Positions 24,001 to 36,400 of a DNA stretch of 64,000 nt are shown here, piece after piece. Every line of letters starts with the position of its first letter. Within the stretch, counting starts at the first letter, position 1. The stretch is from Nymphaea colorata (Eukaryota; Streptophyta; Magnoliopsida; Nymphaeales; Nymphaeaceae): NCBI RefSeq assembly GCF_008831285.2, contig NC_045150.1:7576001-7640000 (forward strand). Direction: 5' to 3'. The notes below the pieces were generated by a model. It saw only the letters and a list, made by a program, of their open reading frames with translations. It did not search any database and had not been told where the DNA came from. The translations under genes and the position numbers were made by a program.

Positions 24001-24730
24001 GTTACCGTCTCAGACTCCCCGAGATCTGGCCTTTGCCTCCATTGTTTCACCTGAAGGCCGACCGTTGAGTCCCAGTAGCGATTTTGAAAATTTGGGTCTG
24101 TCGGTTTTTTTTCGGGTTCCTTTGGTGAATCTCTGGGTTTCTCCTCATCTGAGGTGAGTTCAGTTTCTGCAGCGACCATCTTCTTTTCCTTTCTGTTTCG
24201 GTCCTTTTGATGGTGGAATCTTGTCAGAAGAATGGATTCATGGTGGGTTTTGAGTTTTTGTCGGTGGTGGATGGGCAAGTGTTGTGTTTGAGGGTGTCGG
24301 GAAACAAGTGAGGGCAGGGTGAGGTAATTCTCCCAATTTTTTGGCCTGTGGGTCTCTGTTGCCTTTCTGTTTTTCTTGATTTGGTAAGAGAGAATTTTGC
24401 TTCGGAAATTTGAGCGAATTCTTCACAGGGTAGTGGTATATTTAGCCAAAAAAAGAGGAAAAGAGAAGTCTAAAATTGGTTCATATTTTATTTCCTTCTT
24501 TTTTTGCTTTGGTGAGAAGTGAGGGAGGAATCTGTTTATAACAGTTCGGTTTGGCTGTGCGTTGTCATCTGTTTGGGATCTTTCTTCTGTTTTTCTTTTC
24601 CTTTTCTAGGGTGTTTGGGGAGGAAGGAAGGGTGAAGGAGGTTTAAGTTTTTTAGTACATTAGTTCTGTATTCTTTCTGTGTTTTGAGTCTTCTTTCCGC
24701 TGTAAGAGGTAGACAATTGACTGTTGAGAG
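23860..24730 (+). other. Probable 5' UTR and 5'-UTR intron of the bHLH gene
   Basis: The stretch becomes C/T-rich and then carries a (GA)n tract at about 23969-23996, typical of plant leaders. A strong donor, GAG|GTGAGTTC, lies at 24152/24153, and T-rich sequence with AG acceptors precedes the ATG (around 24690-24712). A 5'-UTR intron of about 0.55 kb is therefore likely, but the exact acceptor is not decided. Confidence 0.45.
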
Positions 24731-26557
24731 ATGACAATGGATAAGTATTGGCATGGAGAAGCAAAAGCAATGGCTGTGGACGTTCTGGGTAGTCGTGCTT
24801 TCGAGTACTTAACAAGTAGCTATGCTTGTTCAGAAGGTTTAGAAATTGCCTCCGCTGATCCTTCACTGCAGAACAAGCTGTATGAGCTTGTGGAAGGACA
24901 TACATGTCCCACTCTGAGTTGGAGTTATGCCATCTTTTGGCAGGTCTCTAGGACTAAGTCAGGGAGTTTGATGCTCGGTTGGGGGGACGGTTACTGTAAA
25001 GAGTCACGAGAAGAGCTTGATGGTAAGAGACTGCACTCTTCTCTTGAGGATGAAGTTACCAAACAGAAGAAGAGGAAAAGGGTTCTTCACCACCTTCACA
25101 CTTTCTCCGGTGGATCTAATGAAGAAAATTATGCTCTAGGATTGGATAGAGTTTCTGATGCTGAAATGTTCTTCCTATCTTCGATGTACTTTTCCTTCCC
25201 TAGTGGCATTGGTGCTCCCGGCAAGGCTTTTGGAACCAGGAGGTATATCTGGATCTCTGATTTCACCAAGACATCAAAGGAGTTCTGTTACCGATCTCAT
25301 CTTGCTAGTTCTGCGAGGTTCCAAACCTTGGTCTGCATCCCAACTGAGAATGGAGTCCTCGAATTGGGCTCCTTTGTTTCCATTCCTGAGAATCAAGGCG
25401 TCATACAGATGATTAAGTCTCTCTTTATTGATGGTCAAGACTGCCCCTGGTTCCGATCGAGCAGCACCTCAGCGTTCTCGTCTCCTCCGCCATCTTCAAG
25501 GGTGGTTGCTCCTATAGCTCTTCGGCGGGAGAACAGTACCAGTTCTGTATCTGTTGTGCAATCGAAGGAGAACCCAAAAATATTTGGTAGAGATCTAAAT
25601 GTTGCACAATCTCAATCAAGTGAGAAGGTTATGGGAAAGATCGGGGATCAGCGCCTTTCCTTGATAAGCCCCTCCCATGATCCACTCAATCTTCATTCAA
25701 ACGGTAGCGGGAAGATTGTGCCAGTACTGAACTGGGACCATATCCAGGACGGGAAACCTGCCATGGTCTTCAATTCTCAAGCTCAAGTTTTTAATCAGCC
25801 AAAGCTTTGCAATGGCATACCTGCTGTTAGTAAAGATTCCACTTCACACCTTGTCTGTGCTCATAGCAATGGCAGCAGAGAAGAAAACCTATTGAGTCGA
25901 TTTCAGAGTCAAGACCAACATGGACAGCCGGATCTTACTGGAGTTGCCGTAACAGCTTCTAGTGCTCGGTCGGGCGTAATCGACTCCGAGCACTCTGATG
26001 TTGAGGCTTCGTGTAAGGATGATCGTCTGGCACAAATGGATGAAAGGAGGCCGCGGAAGAGAGGGAGGAAGCCGGCAAACGGAAGGGAAGAGCCTCTGAA
26101 CCATGTCGAAGCTGAGAGACAGAGGCGGGAGAAGCTGAACCAGAGGTTCTACGCATTGAGAGCTGTGGTGCCAAACATCTCGAAGATGGATAAGGCCTCG
26201 CTGCTTGGGGATGCTGTCGCCTACATCATGGAACTTCAGAAGAAGCTCAGAGACATGGAAGGAGAGAGAGAAGAAACTAACGCGGCAGATCACGGGATGA
26301 GAACCTGCCTTCCTGAGGTCGATGTGCAGACGTTGCAAGACAAGGTAGTTATCCAGATGAGCTGCCCCTTGGACGCACATCCGATCGGAAAAGTGCTTCA
26401 TGCTTTTAAGGAAGCTGAGATTTCAATGGTGGAGTCGAATATATCGACTAGTAGTGATACAGTCTTACATACTTTCACTGTCAGGCCTCATGGGCCCAAG
26501 CAGATTACAAAAGACAAGTTGATTGCTGTATTCTCTAATGAAGTAAAGAGTTTGTAG
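24731..26557 (+). CDS. bHLH transcription factor, JAM type (bHLH13/bHLH3-like)
   Basis: A single exon encodes 608 residues. The N-terminal bHLH-MYC_N domain, the JAZ-interaction region of this family, covers about residues 45-235 ([49 protein letters not shown]). A basic helix-loop-helix domain starts at about 457 with [17 protein letters not shown] and has the His-Glu-Arg set that reads G-boxes. A C-terminal ACT-like region follows, and a basic KRGRKP stretch precedes the bHLH. The protein is closer to JAM1-3 (bHLH17, 13 and 3), the jasmonate-pathway repressors, than to MYC2, judged by the YAIFWQ...GWGDG text and length. Lack of coding introns is typical of this clade. The ATG context MTMDKYW is the first in frame after the leader. 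G-boxes lie upstream. Confidence 0.92.
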   Translation: MTMDKYWHGEAKAMAVDVLGSRAFEYLTSSYACSEGLEIASADPSLQNKLYELVEGHTCPTLSWSYAIFWQVSRTKSGSLMLGWGDGYCKESREELDGKRLHSSLEDEVTKQKKRKRVLHHLHTFSGGSNEENYALGLDRVSDAEMFFLSSMYFSFPSGIGAPGKAFGTRRYIWISDFTKTSKEFCYRSHLASSARFQTLVCIPTENGVLELGSFVSIPENQGVIQMIKSLFIDGQDCPWFRSSSTSAFSSPPPSSRVVAPIALRRENSTSSVSVVQSKENPKIFGRDLNVAQSQSSEKVMGKIGDQRLSLISPSHDPLNLHSNGSGKIVPVLNWDHIQDGKPAMVFNSQAQVFNQPKLCNGIPAVSKDSTSHLVCAHSNGSREENLLSRFQSQDQHGQPDLTGVAVTASSARSGVIDSEHSDVEASCKDDRLAQMDERRPRKRGRKPANGREEPLNHVEAERQRREKLNQRFYALRAVVPNISKMDKASLLGDAVAYIMELQKKLRDMEGEREETNAADHGMRTCLPEVDVQTLQDKVVIQMSCPLDAHPIGKVLHAFKEAEISMVESNISTSSDTVLHTFTVRPHGPKQITKDKLIAVFSNEVKSL

Positions 26558-26940
26558 TTGTAATTCTGATTTATTAGGTCTTGGACCAACATCCTGTAAT
26601 AATTTTTGTTATTCTAGTTATGGAAGAATCCTTTGGAGGAATGCCCTTCTTAGGTAACTATATGCCAGGATAAGTGGCATGAGTTGTATGGTTTGTGGCC
26701 TGTGGGTGTTCTGCCCATTTTTGGCTGTACTGTAGCTGATCCCCTGGAACTTCACCTCCATGTATTTAGTTGATCCATAACGGATCTTTTTTGCAACTAT
26801 TCAGTTAACTAATCAATGTTTTAGTATTATTGACAAACTGTGCTGATATTATGGCATCGGAATGGAGTTTAATCTGTCAAGATTGCTTAGATCTTTTTGC
26901 TAATAATTACAATATCCAGATTCCCCCCATAGGTGGCCTC

Positions 26941-26980
<40 letters not shown>

Positions 26981-29092
26981 GCACGTGGAAACAGCGGGGA
27001 CAATAACCTGGTCAATAAATATGAAGAGGACTAAATTTATCATCTTGATCATCTCAAAAGCTGAATAAGTTGGCAAGTGTTCCGCGCGATCATAATCGTG
27101 GGTGGCTTGAGTTATTATGCCATTTTGGGTCTGAATTTTTCTCAAGGATGGATTGGATTTCAGATTTTCCAGTATCCTGACCACTTTAACTGGAATTGGA
27201 TGATGCTGTGGGAGCATTTGAACCGTCCTTGTTATTGGACTGGAGAATGCAGTTATCATCCCTGCTAGTGTGATTAAGCAAAAAATCGTCCACCTTGGTT
27301 GGCTCAGAAAAGGTGGCCTAGCAAAGAATGGTAATGTTTTCCCAACTGGAGGTTCAGTAACATTGATGACAGACTGAAATTACCTATAAGTATATTTGGG
27401 TAATTTGTCTCTGCATCTGATCTTGTTTCTTTTCTCTGGTTATGTAATTGTGATCGGACTTATTTTGCTCGCTCCATCTCGTGTTCGCATATTTTCTCAG
27501 TTGGCAAAGCTTTTCATGTCTACTGTCTCACTTTTTCCATCAAATCTTTAGGTAGAAATTTCTTAAGAAACATGATGTTCAGATCATGGTCGCCAAAGGG
27601 CGAGTTGAACATCAGGAGCAGTATAGGAACGAGAACCAGGAGGCAGCCGCTTCAAAATTTCAAATGATTCGGGGAGTAGGAAGTGATATTGGGGACCGCT
27701 GAGTAGTGGCATCTTAAACCATGTAAAATCCCAATAAGTTGACCTAACCATTAAACCATCTAAAGCATGTCGTCATCTTCTAACTGTATCCACTGCTCCT
27801 GCGGATTCCAAGGAATGGTGCCCTTACAACAGAAAAACATTGCTTTTTTCTGATCATGTAAAAGTTTGCGAGAATTGCATGGTTTAGATATCTTGAACTT
27901 CTAAGAAAAGGAAACTCTCTTGAATCTTCAATATCCAAAGCTTCTTTGATATGATGTTAATCATCCCTCCATTACTCATCTGATCCATATTGAAGTTCTC
28001 CAATTTTTTTAATCTTTAGATCATGAGAGCTTTAACTACCATTTCCTCTATGTAAAAGTTAGAGTAACTGTCTACTGCACGCATTAATGAGTCTCATTGT
28101 TAAAATTTAGCTGATAATGTGGTTTCTGTTTCTGTATCAGTTATCTACTTCCATTTCCCTTAGGAAAACAAAAACTTATCACCTGAATTCCCAGTATTTT
28201 TGTTAATGATATCTCTCAGCCAAGAAGAGCTCGCCCTAACGTATTGTAAGAGAGGGTTGTGAAGGGTGTTGAGCTGTTTGAATCTAAGTCCCGGACCTGC
28301 AACTCTGCCGCCTGACATTTCCTATGGTGTTGTCCTCATCAGATATGGTGGTCAGGAGACTCAGGACTCATTCAGAGCTCCGCCCAAAGGAGCGGGGCTA
28401 TTAGATGGTTTGGACCTTGGAGGGTTCATCCTCATTATCTGAAGAAAAAGAACAGAAGGGCTTCACTGCTCAGAGTATGTCTAAGTTGGCATGATGTTGC
28501 AAGTCCATCTAACCCTAGCTTGCCCACCCAAGGAAAGGAAAAGATATTAGCAACGGTTCGTTGGTATACCTGTAACTGCCACGGCGAGGAAGTGAGAAGT
28601 AAAGCATCAAAAGTGAAACATTTGATGCTTTACACAAGCAAACATTTACAAGTCACAGGAAACGTGAAGCACTTGGGGAGCTATGGTAGTACTACGTTGT
28701 TATGGGAATGAGTATCAAGCACACAAGGATATAAGTAGTACAATGTGAATGAGTATCAAGCACACAAAAAATATGGTATAAATCTTGAGAAAGTATCTGC
28801 ACGAGCAAAGGGCAATAATTTTGGGACTGAAGCATAAATAAGCACTAGAAAGAGTGTTGCAATCACAATAATGTTACGAGTTCTTTTTCTGAAAGCTCGT
28901 TATTAATCACGATTTTTTTTTTTTTGAGATTTCCTCTTTTTCAACAAGGAATGAATTAATTCTATGCATGACATGACAAGAATATGCTATTTTTCTCCTT
29001 AACCGTGTTATGTCGGATTTCTCCCCCTGCATTCCTGCTTCTGTAAATGCTACAACCTTCTTATTGGTCTGTGCAGGGCAGGAAATTTCTTG
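26558..29092. other. Intergenic: bHLH 3' region to PPR 3' end
   Basis: The first 300 bp or so is probably the bHLH 3' UTR (CTGTAATAATTTT near 26600). A (TC)n tract is at 26945-26976. No further gene is seen; the open frames at 27077-27268 and 28520-28711 show no domain. The two genes converge on this region. Confidence 0.55.
26945..26976. repeat. (TC)n microsatellite
   Basis: Uninterrupted CT/TC tract of about 32 bp. Confidence 0.95.
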
Positions 29093-30862
29093 TTACCAGA
29101 AATCTTTACAGGAGCAGCTACCATTCTTGAAATGGTGAAACCGAATTCTATCACGGATGATGATCTCCCGCCTATAGATCTTAGATATGAGTTTCATCGA
29201 ACTGTGGCAATCTTCACAAGATCGCAGATTCTTCACAATGAGAATTCTTTCATCCGGATTGGTCTTGATCAGCCCAAAAGCAATGGCCAATTTTTCACTG
29301 TGGTGGTGCAGCGATAAGACCTTTCCCTCATCTTCTATATCAAGCATGACTTCCGAGATTTTTGGGTGGTGACCTTCTAATCTCAACCTCTCTGCAATGT
29401 CATCCCATTTCGCGTATATTTTCCCTGCTTCTGGATGCTCAGAGTCACCAGCTAGAAACTCATGTATTGTACCATTCACCTCTATCATGCTTGTTCCTGG
29501 TGGTTTTTCGATCTTGCGGGCCTTCATGAGCTTCCGCACTCTTGCTTTCTCCTGCCATTTTTTCGCAGATGCATAAAGATTGCAGAGCAGAACATAATTT
29601 CCACTATCATCTGTTTCATGAGCCAGAAGTTTCTGCTTCACCAATCTTTCTCCTCTGGCTATATCACCATGGAGCCTACAGCCCCAGACAAGGGTGCGCC
29701 ACAGGACTGCGTCTGCCTCCATGGGCATGGCTTCAATTAGCTTCTCAGCTTCTTCAAGCTGCCCAGCTCGTGCAAGGAGGTCGACTATGCATCCATAGTG
29801 CTGTATGGTCGGAATCACGCCGTAACTTGCCTCCATACTTTCAAAAAGTTTCATGCCTTCACTAACCCACCCTGCATTTCTGCAAGCTGCTAAGACTGCA
29901 GTAAGAGTCATCTCATCTGGCTGTATCTCAAGACTCTGCATCCTGGCAAAACATTCTAATGAACTTTCACATAGCCCATGGATGGCTAGCCCAGAAATCA
30001 TGGCAGTCCATGAGAAAACATCAACCCGAGGCGACCCATCGAAAACCTCCGAAGCCAAGTCTATCCGTCCGCATTTAGCATACATATCAATCAACGCAGT
30101 GACTACCCTCGCGTTGGAGTCGAACCCCTTTCGTCGAATGAAGTCATGGAGTTTCCGGCCAACGCTCAGTGCACCTAAATCAGCACAAGCCCTCAGAGCA
30201 GCCAAAACTGTTGCCTCGTTCGGCACCAAGCCATCGGCTTCCATCTGCTTAAGCAATAGCAGAGCATCGAGGGAACGGTCATTGGCGACGTAGCCACTCA
30301 TCATTGACGTCCAAGAAACCACATCTCTCTCGGGCATCTTGGCAAACACTTGGCGGGCGGCAGACAATTCGCTTCCCCTGCAGTACATATGTATCAGAGA
30401 ATTCTGAACATAGCAATCACAGACCAAACCAGCCTTGCAGACGAGCCCATGGATCTGCTTCCCTTCAGCAGTAGCCCGCAGACTGCTGCAGGCTTTGAGA
30501 AGAAATGTGTAGGTGAAGTGATCAGGCTTCACTCCCAGTTCCCTCAAGGCGCAGAAGAGAAGGATGGATTTCTCCGGGGTGGTGCTTCCTGCATAGCCCC
30601 TGATAATGGCATTGCAGAGATAGGTGGTGGGGCTGTTCATGGAGGTGAAGATCAAGTTGGTACAGCGGATATCTCCACAGCTGGAGAGTGGAGTGAAACT
30701 TAGCAGCTTAGTGAGAGGGAGTGTGTTGCATTGGGTGCCGCCATTCTTGACGATGTGAGCGTGGATTTGGTGGGCATGGTTCATAGAGGTGATGACCTCC
30801 CCCTGTGGGGAGAGGATGGAGTTTGAAGCCGGTGCCATAATTTGCTTCAATTCATCAGCCAC
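29093..30862 (-). CDS. Pentatricopeptide repeat protein, PLS class with E and DYW domains
   Basis: A single exon encodes 589 residues. PLS-class PPRs bind organelle transcripts sequence-specifically and guide C-to-U RNA editing in mitochondria or chloroplasts. Repeats run from about residue 75 to 400, with repeat words such as NAIIRGYA, NSLIHMYC, VVSWTSMMSGY, TALIDMYAKCG and FSWTAMISG. The E region follows (YVLLCNLYASAKKW, PPGTSMIEV), then a DYW deaminase domain with the zinc-binding HSEKLAIAFGLI and CEDCHSSMKLIS motifs. The protein ends DFW rather than DYW, a known natural variant. The N-terminus is not an obvious transit peptide, so the target organelle is undecided. Absence of introns is normal for this family. 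Which Arabidopsis editing factor it matches cannot be settled by eye. Confidence 0.93.
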   Translation of the reverse strand: MADELKQIMAPASNSILSPQGEVITSMNHAHQIHAHIVKNGGTQCNTLPLTKLLSFTPLSSCGDIRCTNLIFTSMNSPTTYLCNAIIRGYAGSTTPEKSILLFCALRELGVKPDHFTYTFLLKACSSLRATAEGKQIHGLVCKAGLVCDCYVQNSLIHMYCRGSELSAARQVFAKMPERDVVSWTSMMSGYVANDRSLDALLLLKQMEADGLVPNEATVLAALRACADLGALSVGRKLHDFIRRKGFDSNARVVTALIDMYAKCGRIDLASEVFDGSPRVDVFSWTAMISGLAIHGLCESSLECFARMQSLEIQPDEMTLTAVLAACRNAGWVSEGMKLFESMEASYGVIPTIQHYGCIVDLLARAGQLEEAEKLIEAMPMEADAVLWRTLVWGCRLHGDIARGERLVKQKLLAHETDDSGNYVLLCNLYASAKKWQEKARVRKLMKARKIEKPPGTSMIEVNGTIHEFLAGDSEHPEAGKIYAKWDDIAERLRLEGHHPKISEVMLDIEDEGKVLSLHHHSEKLAIAFGLIKTNPDERILIVKNLRSCEDCHSSMKLISKIYRREIIIRDRIRFHHFKNGSCSCKDFW

Positions 30863-31264
30863 AGCAGCAGCACCTCATCATCTGTAGCGGGGAAGCACCA
30901 CGGCCATGGAAATGCTTCAGTATTTTTCTCCTCAATTGTATGTACACCTACTGAGCGCGTCCGGCTACACCTTCCTCATCTGCTTTTTGGTGCTTGGTAG
31001 ATTTTCTTCGTCCAGAGAACTTCCAATAATTTTTCTCCGAATTGTAATAATAATATAATTTGTTGTTTAGCTAGTGCTCAAGACTGAACAAGCTGCCGAC
31101 TTGCAACTGATGCCGAGTGAGGCAGTATTAGATCATATGTAAACTACTGTATCAGTAGCTAGTGGTGAGAGTGTTCACATGGTATACATGTGAATGGTAT
31201 GGAGGAGGCTCCAAGTCTACATGCTGCCTCTTTCTTTAAAAAACAAATTCTTTAATGAAAATGT

Positions 31265-31410
31265 TTGGCTCGGTTCAAGCCAATCTTCGGCTTGAGCTTA
31301 ATCGAGCTGAATCGAGCCGAGTTGAGCTCGAGCCGAGTTCAAGTTCCTTTCAAAACAAACGAGCCGAACTTGAGCCGGCTCAACTCGGCTTGAACTCGCT
31401 CATGAACAGC
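31265..31410. repeat. GAGCTCGAG-type dispersed repeat, copy 2
   Basis: Contains GGCTCGGTTCAAGCC, GAGCCGAGTTGAGCTCGAGC and the complement GGCTCAACTCGGCTTG, so the block is largely self-complementary. Confidence 0.6.
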
Positions 31411-31479
31411 CCTACCTTCGTATCTCATTTTTAAATTCACAACCAAATCTCAATTTTAAACCAAATCTAGTCAATTTTC

Positions 31480-31690
31480 AAAATGTAAGAGTGTTCAATA
31501 TAGGATATTTGTTTAAAACTAAAACAAATCTGAATCCAAATCTAAACATTGATCACATATATCTAAATCTGAATCAGAATCTTGGATGTTATTTCTTATA
31601 TCTTAATCCGATCTAATTTCTTAATTAGATATTAAATTTTTTTCATATTCAATTTTTTTTAGAACAGTTCAGTCAAATTCAAATTAGATA
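31480..31690. repeat. TTTGGAT-type dispersed repeat, copy 3
   Basis: AAATCTGAATCCAAATC, ATCTGAATCAGAATC and similar words, as in the copies at 7740 and 11065 but shorter. Confidence 0.5.
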
Positions 31691-33472
31691 CATTGTCATT
31701 CCTAGATATATTGAATTTACTCAATCGACCAGGTTGTAAAACCCTTATCAATTCCCATAGGAATGGCTTGAGCTTCATTGAGCTCAACTCAATCCTGTCA
31801 AGGTCGGGCGGGTACAGAAAAGCACGCTGGGTCTGAATCCGGTCCATAAGAGCCCTAGTTGGAAATCCGCAAATGAAATGTCATTACTTCCGCCTCTATA
31901 ATATTCATAATATGACATGAATGACATACGATTAACTAAGCTCCAATAGTCAACAAAAAATAGAATTTCTTGGTCGGGCATTATATCACGTGCATGCTAT
32001 GGAAAAGGTCTCGCGCTTAGTATAATGCTATCATATGAGTAAAATCAAGTTTGTCACTTTATGATGGAGATGTGTGTGCGTGTGTGTTTCCTTATAACAT
32101 GATTGCAACATTAAAGTTATAATAATTCCGCTTTATTTATCTCTATGTACTGTTTAAATGAGTCATTCATCTTTGTTCACTACCTAATTATGCGAATGGG
32201 TGTTTCCTGTGACATTTCGCGTCATTAAGTAGAAGCATCAAATTACTTGATCTTTACCCTTACTGATCACCAGCTAGAGTGCCACAATCTTTTACTCCTT
32301 GTAACTCGAATATCTTGGCTTCAAGCTGAAAACCTTAATCCAAAGGCTGAAGTTTGTGGGTAGATGATAGTACACCTCCAAACTAAATATATCGACTGCC
32401 AACAATGACTAAATCTGCGTCGGAATTGTGGACAAAGTTTTGGATATCAATATCCAAGTTCTCAAGTGAGCGAACTGTGCTTGAAATTGTGGTATCAATG
32501 CAAACGTCAAGTGTATGATGTATGAGAGATATCCCGAAGAGGCTGAACTCTCTCCATTTTCTTCTTTTTTTCAGGATCTATTTTTTTTTTTTAGGGTCTA
32601 GGACTGCTTCGAGATCAGAAGTGAAGAGCGATATACCCATCAATTAAAGTATCACACATACACCATTTATAGTCCAAATAAATTGCACCTATCCGAATTA
32701 ACAATTTCACTTTCATCAACCAGCCAGTCCTATCAGCTACATTACTTCTCTCGAAACAACATGAAAAAAAAATATTCTAAATGAAAAAACTGCAAGGTTC
32801 TACCGCCACATTTGTTGAGACAACCATCAATACTGTGCATCATTGAGGATCTAAACTCTTCCCAAATTTGGGAAAATGTAAACCCATGGCATGAATACGC
32901 CATTATTATGGTTGCAAATGATTGGTACCATGCTCTAAATAGATTGGAAGTTCTTGATCAGGTAAGATGTGGAGGTGATAGCAGGTATGACAAGTTAAAC
33001 CAGCATGGCGAGGCGACTCCACTTCAACTGCAATTTCTCCGCTGTTAGAAGAAAGAGCCCAGAAGCCAAATCTGGCTCACAGCCCAACTCCCGGCTCGTA
33101 GTGTGGATCTGGAGATGAATAACACTAGCTAAACGCGGGAATTTGCTTTCTTTATTTATTATGTGCTTTTGCAAACGTCAAAGTAACGAATCCCAGTTTG
33201 GCATCTAAGGCTTCAGATTGGGCTCGATTAAGAACGTTTAAATGGAATTATTTGGACAGTTCAGGCGGGTCCTCCATGTGTTGGCAAAGGAGTCGCATCG
33301 TACACTGCAGACAGACGGTGCAGTTTGAGGAGAGATTTTCGACGCTTTCCCTCATTCCTTTTCCCTCGTCCCCTCTCTGTTCTGCATCTTAGCGCGCGGG
33401 CGCGCGCGAGAGAGAGAGAGAGAGTTTCATAAAGTTTCTGGGTGCCAAGAAGCGTCTCTCCGATTCCTTATC

Positions 33473-36400
33473 ATGAGTAACCCCACAAATTCTTCACAGT
33501 TTCACCAAAATCAGGTAATTTCACCACAACCCATCTCCATTTATGTCCTGATTAAGAATAGTATCTGCTTAATCTGGGATTTCTTGATGTGTATAACCTC
33601 TCTTGGTGACTGCACCCATCTCCAACTCTTATTTTCTGCTACTGAGGTTGTAGTCTTGTAGAGGAGCCTGGATTTTGCTCTCTTAGCAATGCTTGTGTTT
33701 GCTATTTTATTTGGAAACCACATTATATCTTCTCTAGGTTTGCAGAGGAGCCTGGAGTTCTGCTCATCTTTGGTGTGCTTGTTTTTATTGAGAAAAATAT
33801 CTCGATTCTCTATTTTCCTTGACCTACACTCTGTTTCATCATGGGACTCTTCGTTTCCGCTTGAGGCCAATTATGTTCACTTGCAGTTCTTGGAGCAACT
33901 GCTTTACGTAGTGTAGAATTGAAGAAAGACCGTCCTTTTCTATTCTTAGCATTTGCATTTTGATTGGACATTGTTTCTTGTTCCATTATGATCCAACATA
34001 ATTAGATATGTGTGTTCCAGTTTATGGTTCTTGAGGCCCACAATGTCTAAACTTACAAGTTCTTCAGACTACTACTTAAAACTAGTCTGATATAGTTGAG
34101 GTATTTACTACAGAGGCACGCAACAACTTTGGCGGTATGTACGCCTGTTTGCATTTCTGCGTTCATTTTTTCAGATATTTCACAGACTTTTCTGTTTGTT
34201 TTGTTTCTAACCTCTCAGGTCTCTCCTTCACATTCAAGGGCACTAATTGTTCCAGAAATGCCCGTTCCTGTACTCGATGGGGGAAATCCAAATACAGCTA
34301 CTAATGGGGCCATACAAAATGAAAGGGAATTACTTTACAACGTGGAGATAGTCTTAGGCCGGATTAGGGTATCTTTCAGCTGACCACATGATCATTTTTT
34401 TCATCAATAGTTCCTTTTTCTACCTGCTGTTGGATCTCTTATTTGTGCCTAGGATGTACTGTACAGTCTAGTTCACGTTAATGTGCCCATTTTGTCCAGA
34501 TGAAGTTTTGTTGTGTCTGGAACGCTGCAGGTTCACCTAAGCTTTGAAAGCTTTGCTAACTTGCAGATACTTGAAGACGATATACAGAAGTTTGACTTAA
34601 AAATCAAGCACCACGAGGCAAACCTGGAGTTTTTGAAGTGCCAATCAAACAGCTTAGACAAGTCAATAAAGGATCTGGAAGGTTTATGGGATTGAATAGT
34701 GTTGATTTAGTGCTCTGTTAATCTGTTTGTTCATATATTTTTTCTTCGATCAATTTGTGACACTTGCTGCAGCATATATTGACCAGTGTAAATTTGTAGT
34801 TAGAAAATATATATGTACTTTATTTGCTTGGATTTCTTGTTTGGAACCTTTTGTATACTCCTATATTGAAATAATTTTGTCAAATAATGGGGAGTACCAA
34901 TTTTGGAACAGAAAAATGAAAACCACAGCTATCCGATGTCAATTTTTAGGTTATGCTGCTTATTAGCGAAGATCACGACTTTGAACTTGGAGAAGGTTTT
35001 ACCTCCCAATGACATTGTTTGAGAACCACACAAAGTTGACTGCATGGCACTTTCTCTCCCTCCATATTTGATCCTCTCAACAAGATAAAAAGATTCATTC
35101 CCAAAGGAATTGTTTTTCCTTAAATGGAAAAGGATGGCGAGATCATTTCTAAGATTAACTTATCTTGCTGTTTCAAAATGTCTATGTTGAAGATGGAAGC
35201 CTGATCTTAGACTGTCATGAGATGAAGGGATTATAACATTGAATTGGAACTAAACAGGACCTATTTTATTGATGCTTTGTTATTCCCTTCAACCATGATT
35301 ACTGTGTAACTTCTAAAGTTACTATTTCTTAGGTGGACTTGTCGCACATCGTTCATCAAGAAAAGCTGAAACGAACAGTCAGAATCATGAAAATGTGCAG
35401 AGTGAAAAGGATACTATTGATCAGATATTGAAAGAGGATAAAAAAGCTTCTAGTGTGTTATGCAGGGAGAAGAGCTTGCAAGCAGCTGGCTGCACCCTGT
35501 CTAAAGATATTCTTGGTATAGTTGCTATGCTTGGGAAGGCACCAGATGATAACCTCAGCAGGTCTTTCTATGTGCAAGTTCATAAGTTCTCTGTTCTTGC
35601 AAGTGTCTGTTACACATTGGGCCTTGTACAGTAGCTATCATGACACTATCTTTTCCAGGCTTTTCTCGGAATATCTGGGATCAGAAAATATGCTTGCAAT
35701 TGTTTGCAAGACATATGAGGGTATTAAAGCTCTTGAAAGTTATGACACTGAAGCCAAGATCAATATCGTGTCTGGAATTCATGGAGTAGGAACTATTACA
35801 GGAAAGCCTGTCAGTGGGAGATTTCTTGCAATTTGTCTCGAAGATTTAAGGCAAGAACAGATACACTGTTTTTCTTTTCTCTCTTTTTTCCCGAAGAATC
35901 TCGTATGATGATGCCTCCCGTTAAGGTTAATGTTTCCGTTGATGTGTCATTCTTCTTACAGCGAATGGCTTGTACGGTTGTACCTTTGGTTATGACTAAA
36001 TAAATCTGTAGCTTTCCCTGTCTGTTCATGTTAATGCAGGCCTTATGTGGGAAAACTAGTCGCTGGGGATCCACAAAAAAGGCTTGATTTGCTGAAGCCC
36101 AGACTTCCAGATGGCACACATCCACTTGGCTTTATCGACTTTGCAGTGAATATGGTCCATGTAAATCCTGCTTATTTGACCTGTGTTACATCCTCGGGAT
36201 ATGGCCTGAGGGAAACATTGTTTTATGAGCTTTTCTCACAGTTGCAAGTGTATTGGACCAGAAAAGAAATGGAACTTGCTCTCCCTTGCATAAGTGATGG
36301 TGCCCTATCATTGGATGGCGGAATTATTAGAACTCGTGGTATGATTTCACTTGGTCAGAGGTGAGAGTCAGATAAGTCAACCAATATTTCTGATGATAGC

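Larger units (their letters stand above)
30863..33472. other. Intergenic between divergent PPR and DMS3 genes
   Basis: No gene recognised. It holds a GAGCTCGAG-type repeat (31265-31410) and a TTTGGAT-type repeat (31480-31690). The last 150 bp is C/T-rich with GC(GC)n and a (GA)n tract at about 33408-33424, and is probably the DMS3 5' UTR. Confidence 0.55.

Noticed and set aside
27077-27268. 63-codon frame with a hydrophobic start
   Set aside because: No splice partners or homologue; lies beyond the bHLH 3' UTR in non-coding sequence.
29187-30703. Several plus-strand open frames of 61-146 codons
   Set aside because: They are antisense shadows of the PPR-DYW gene.
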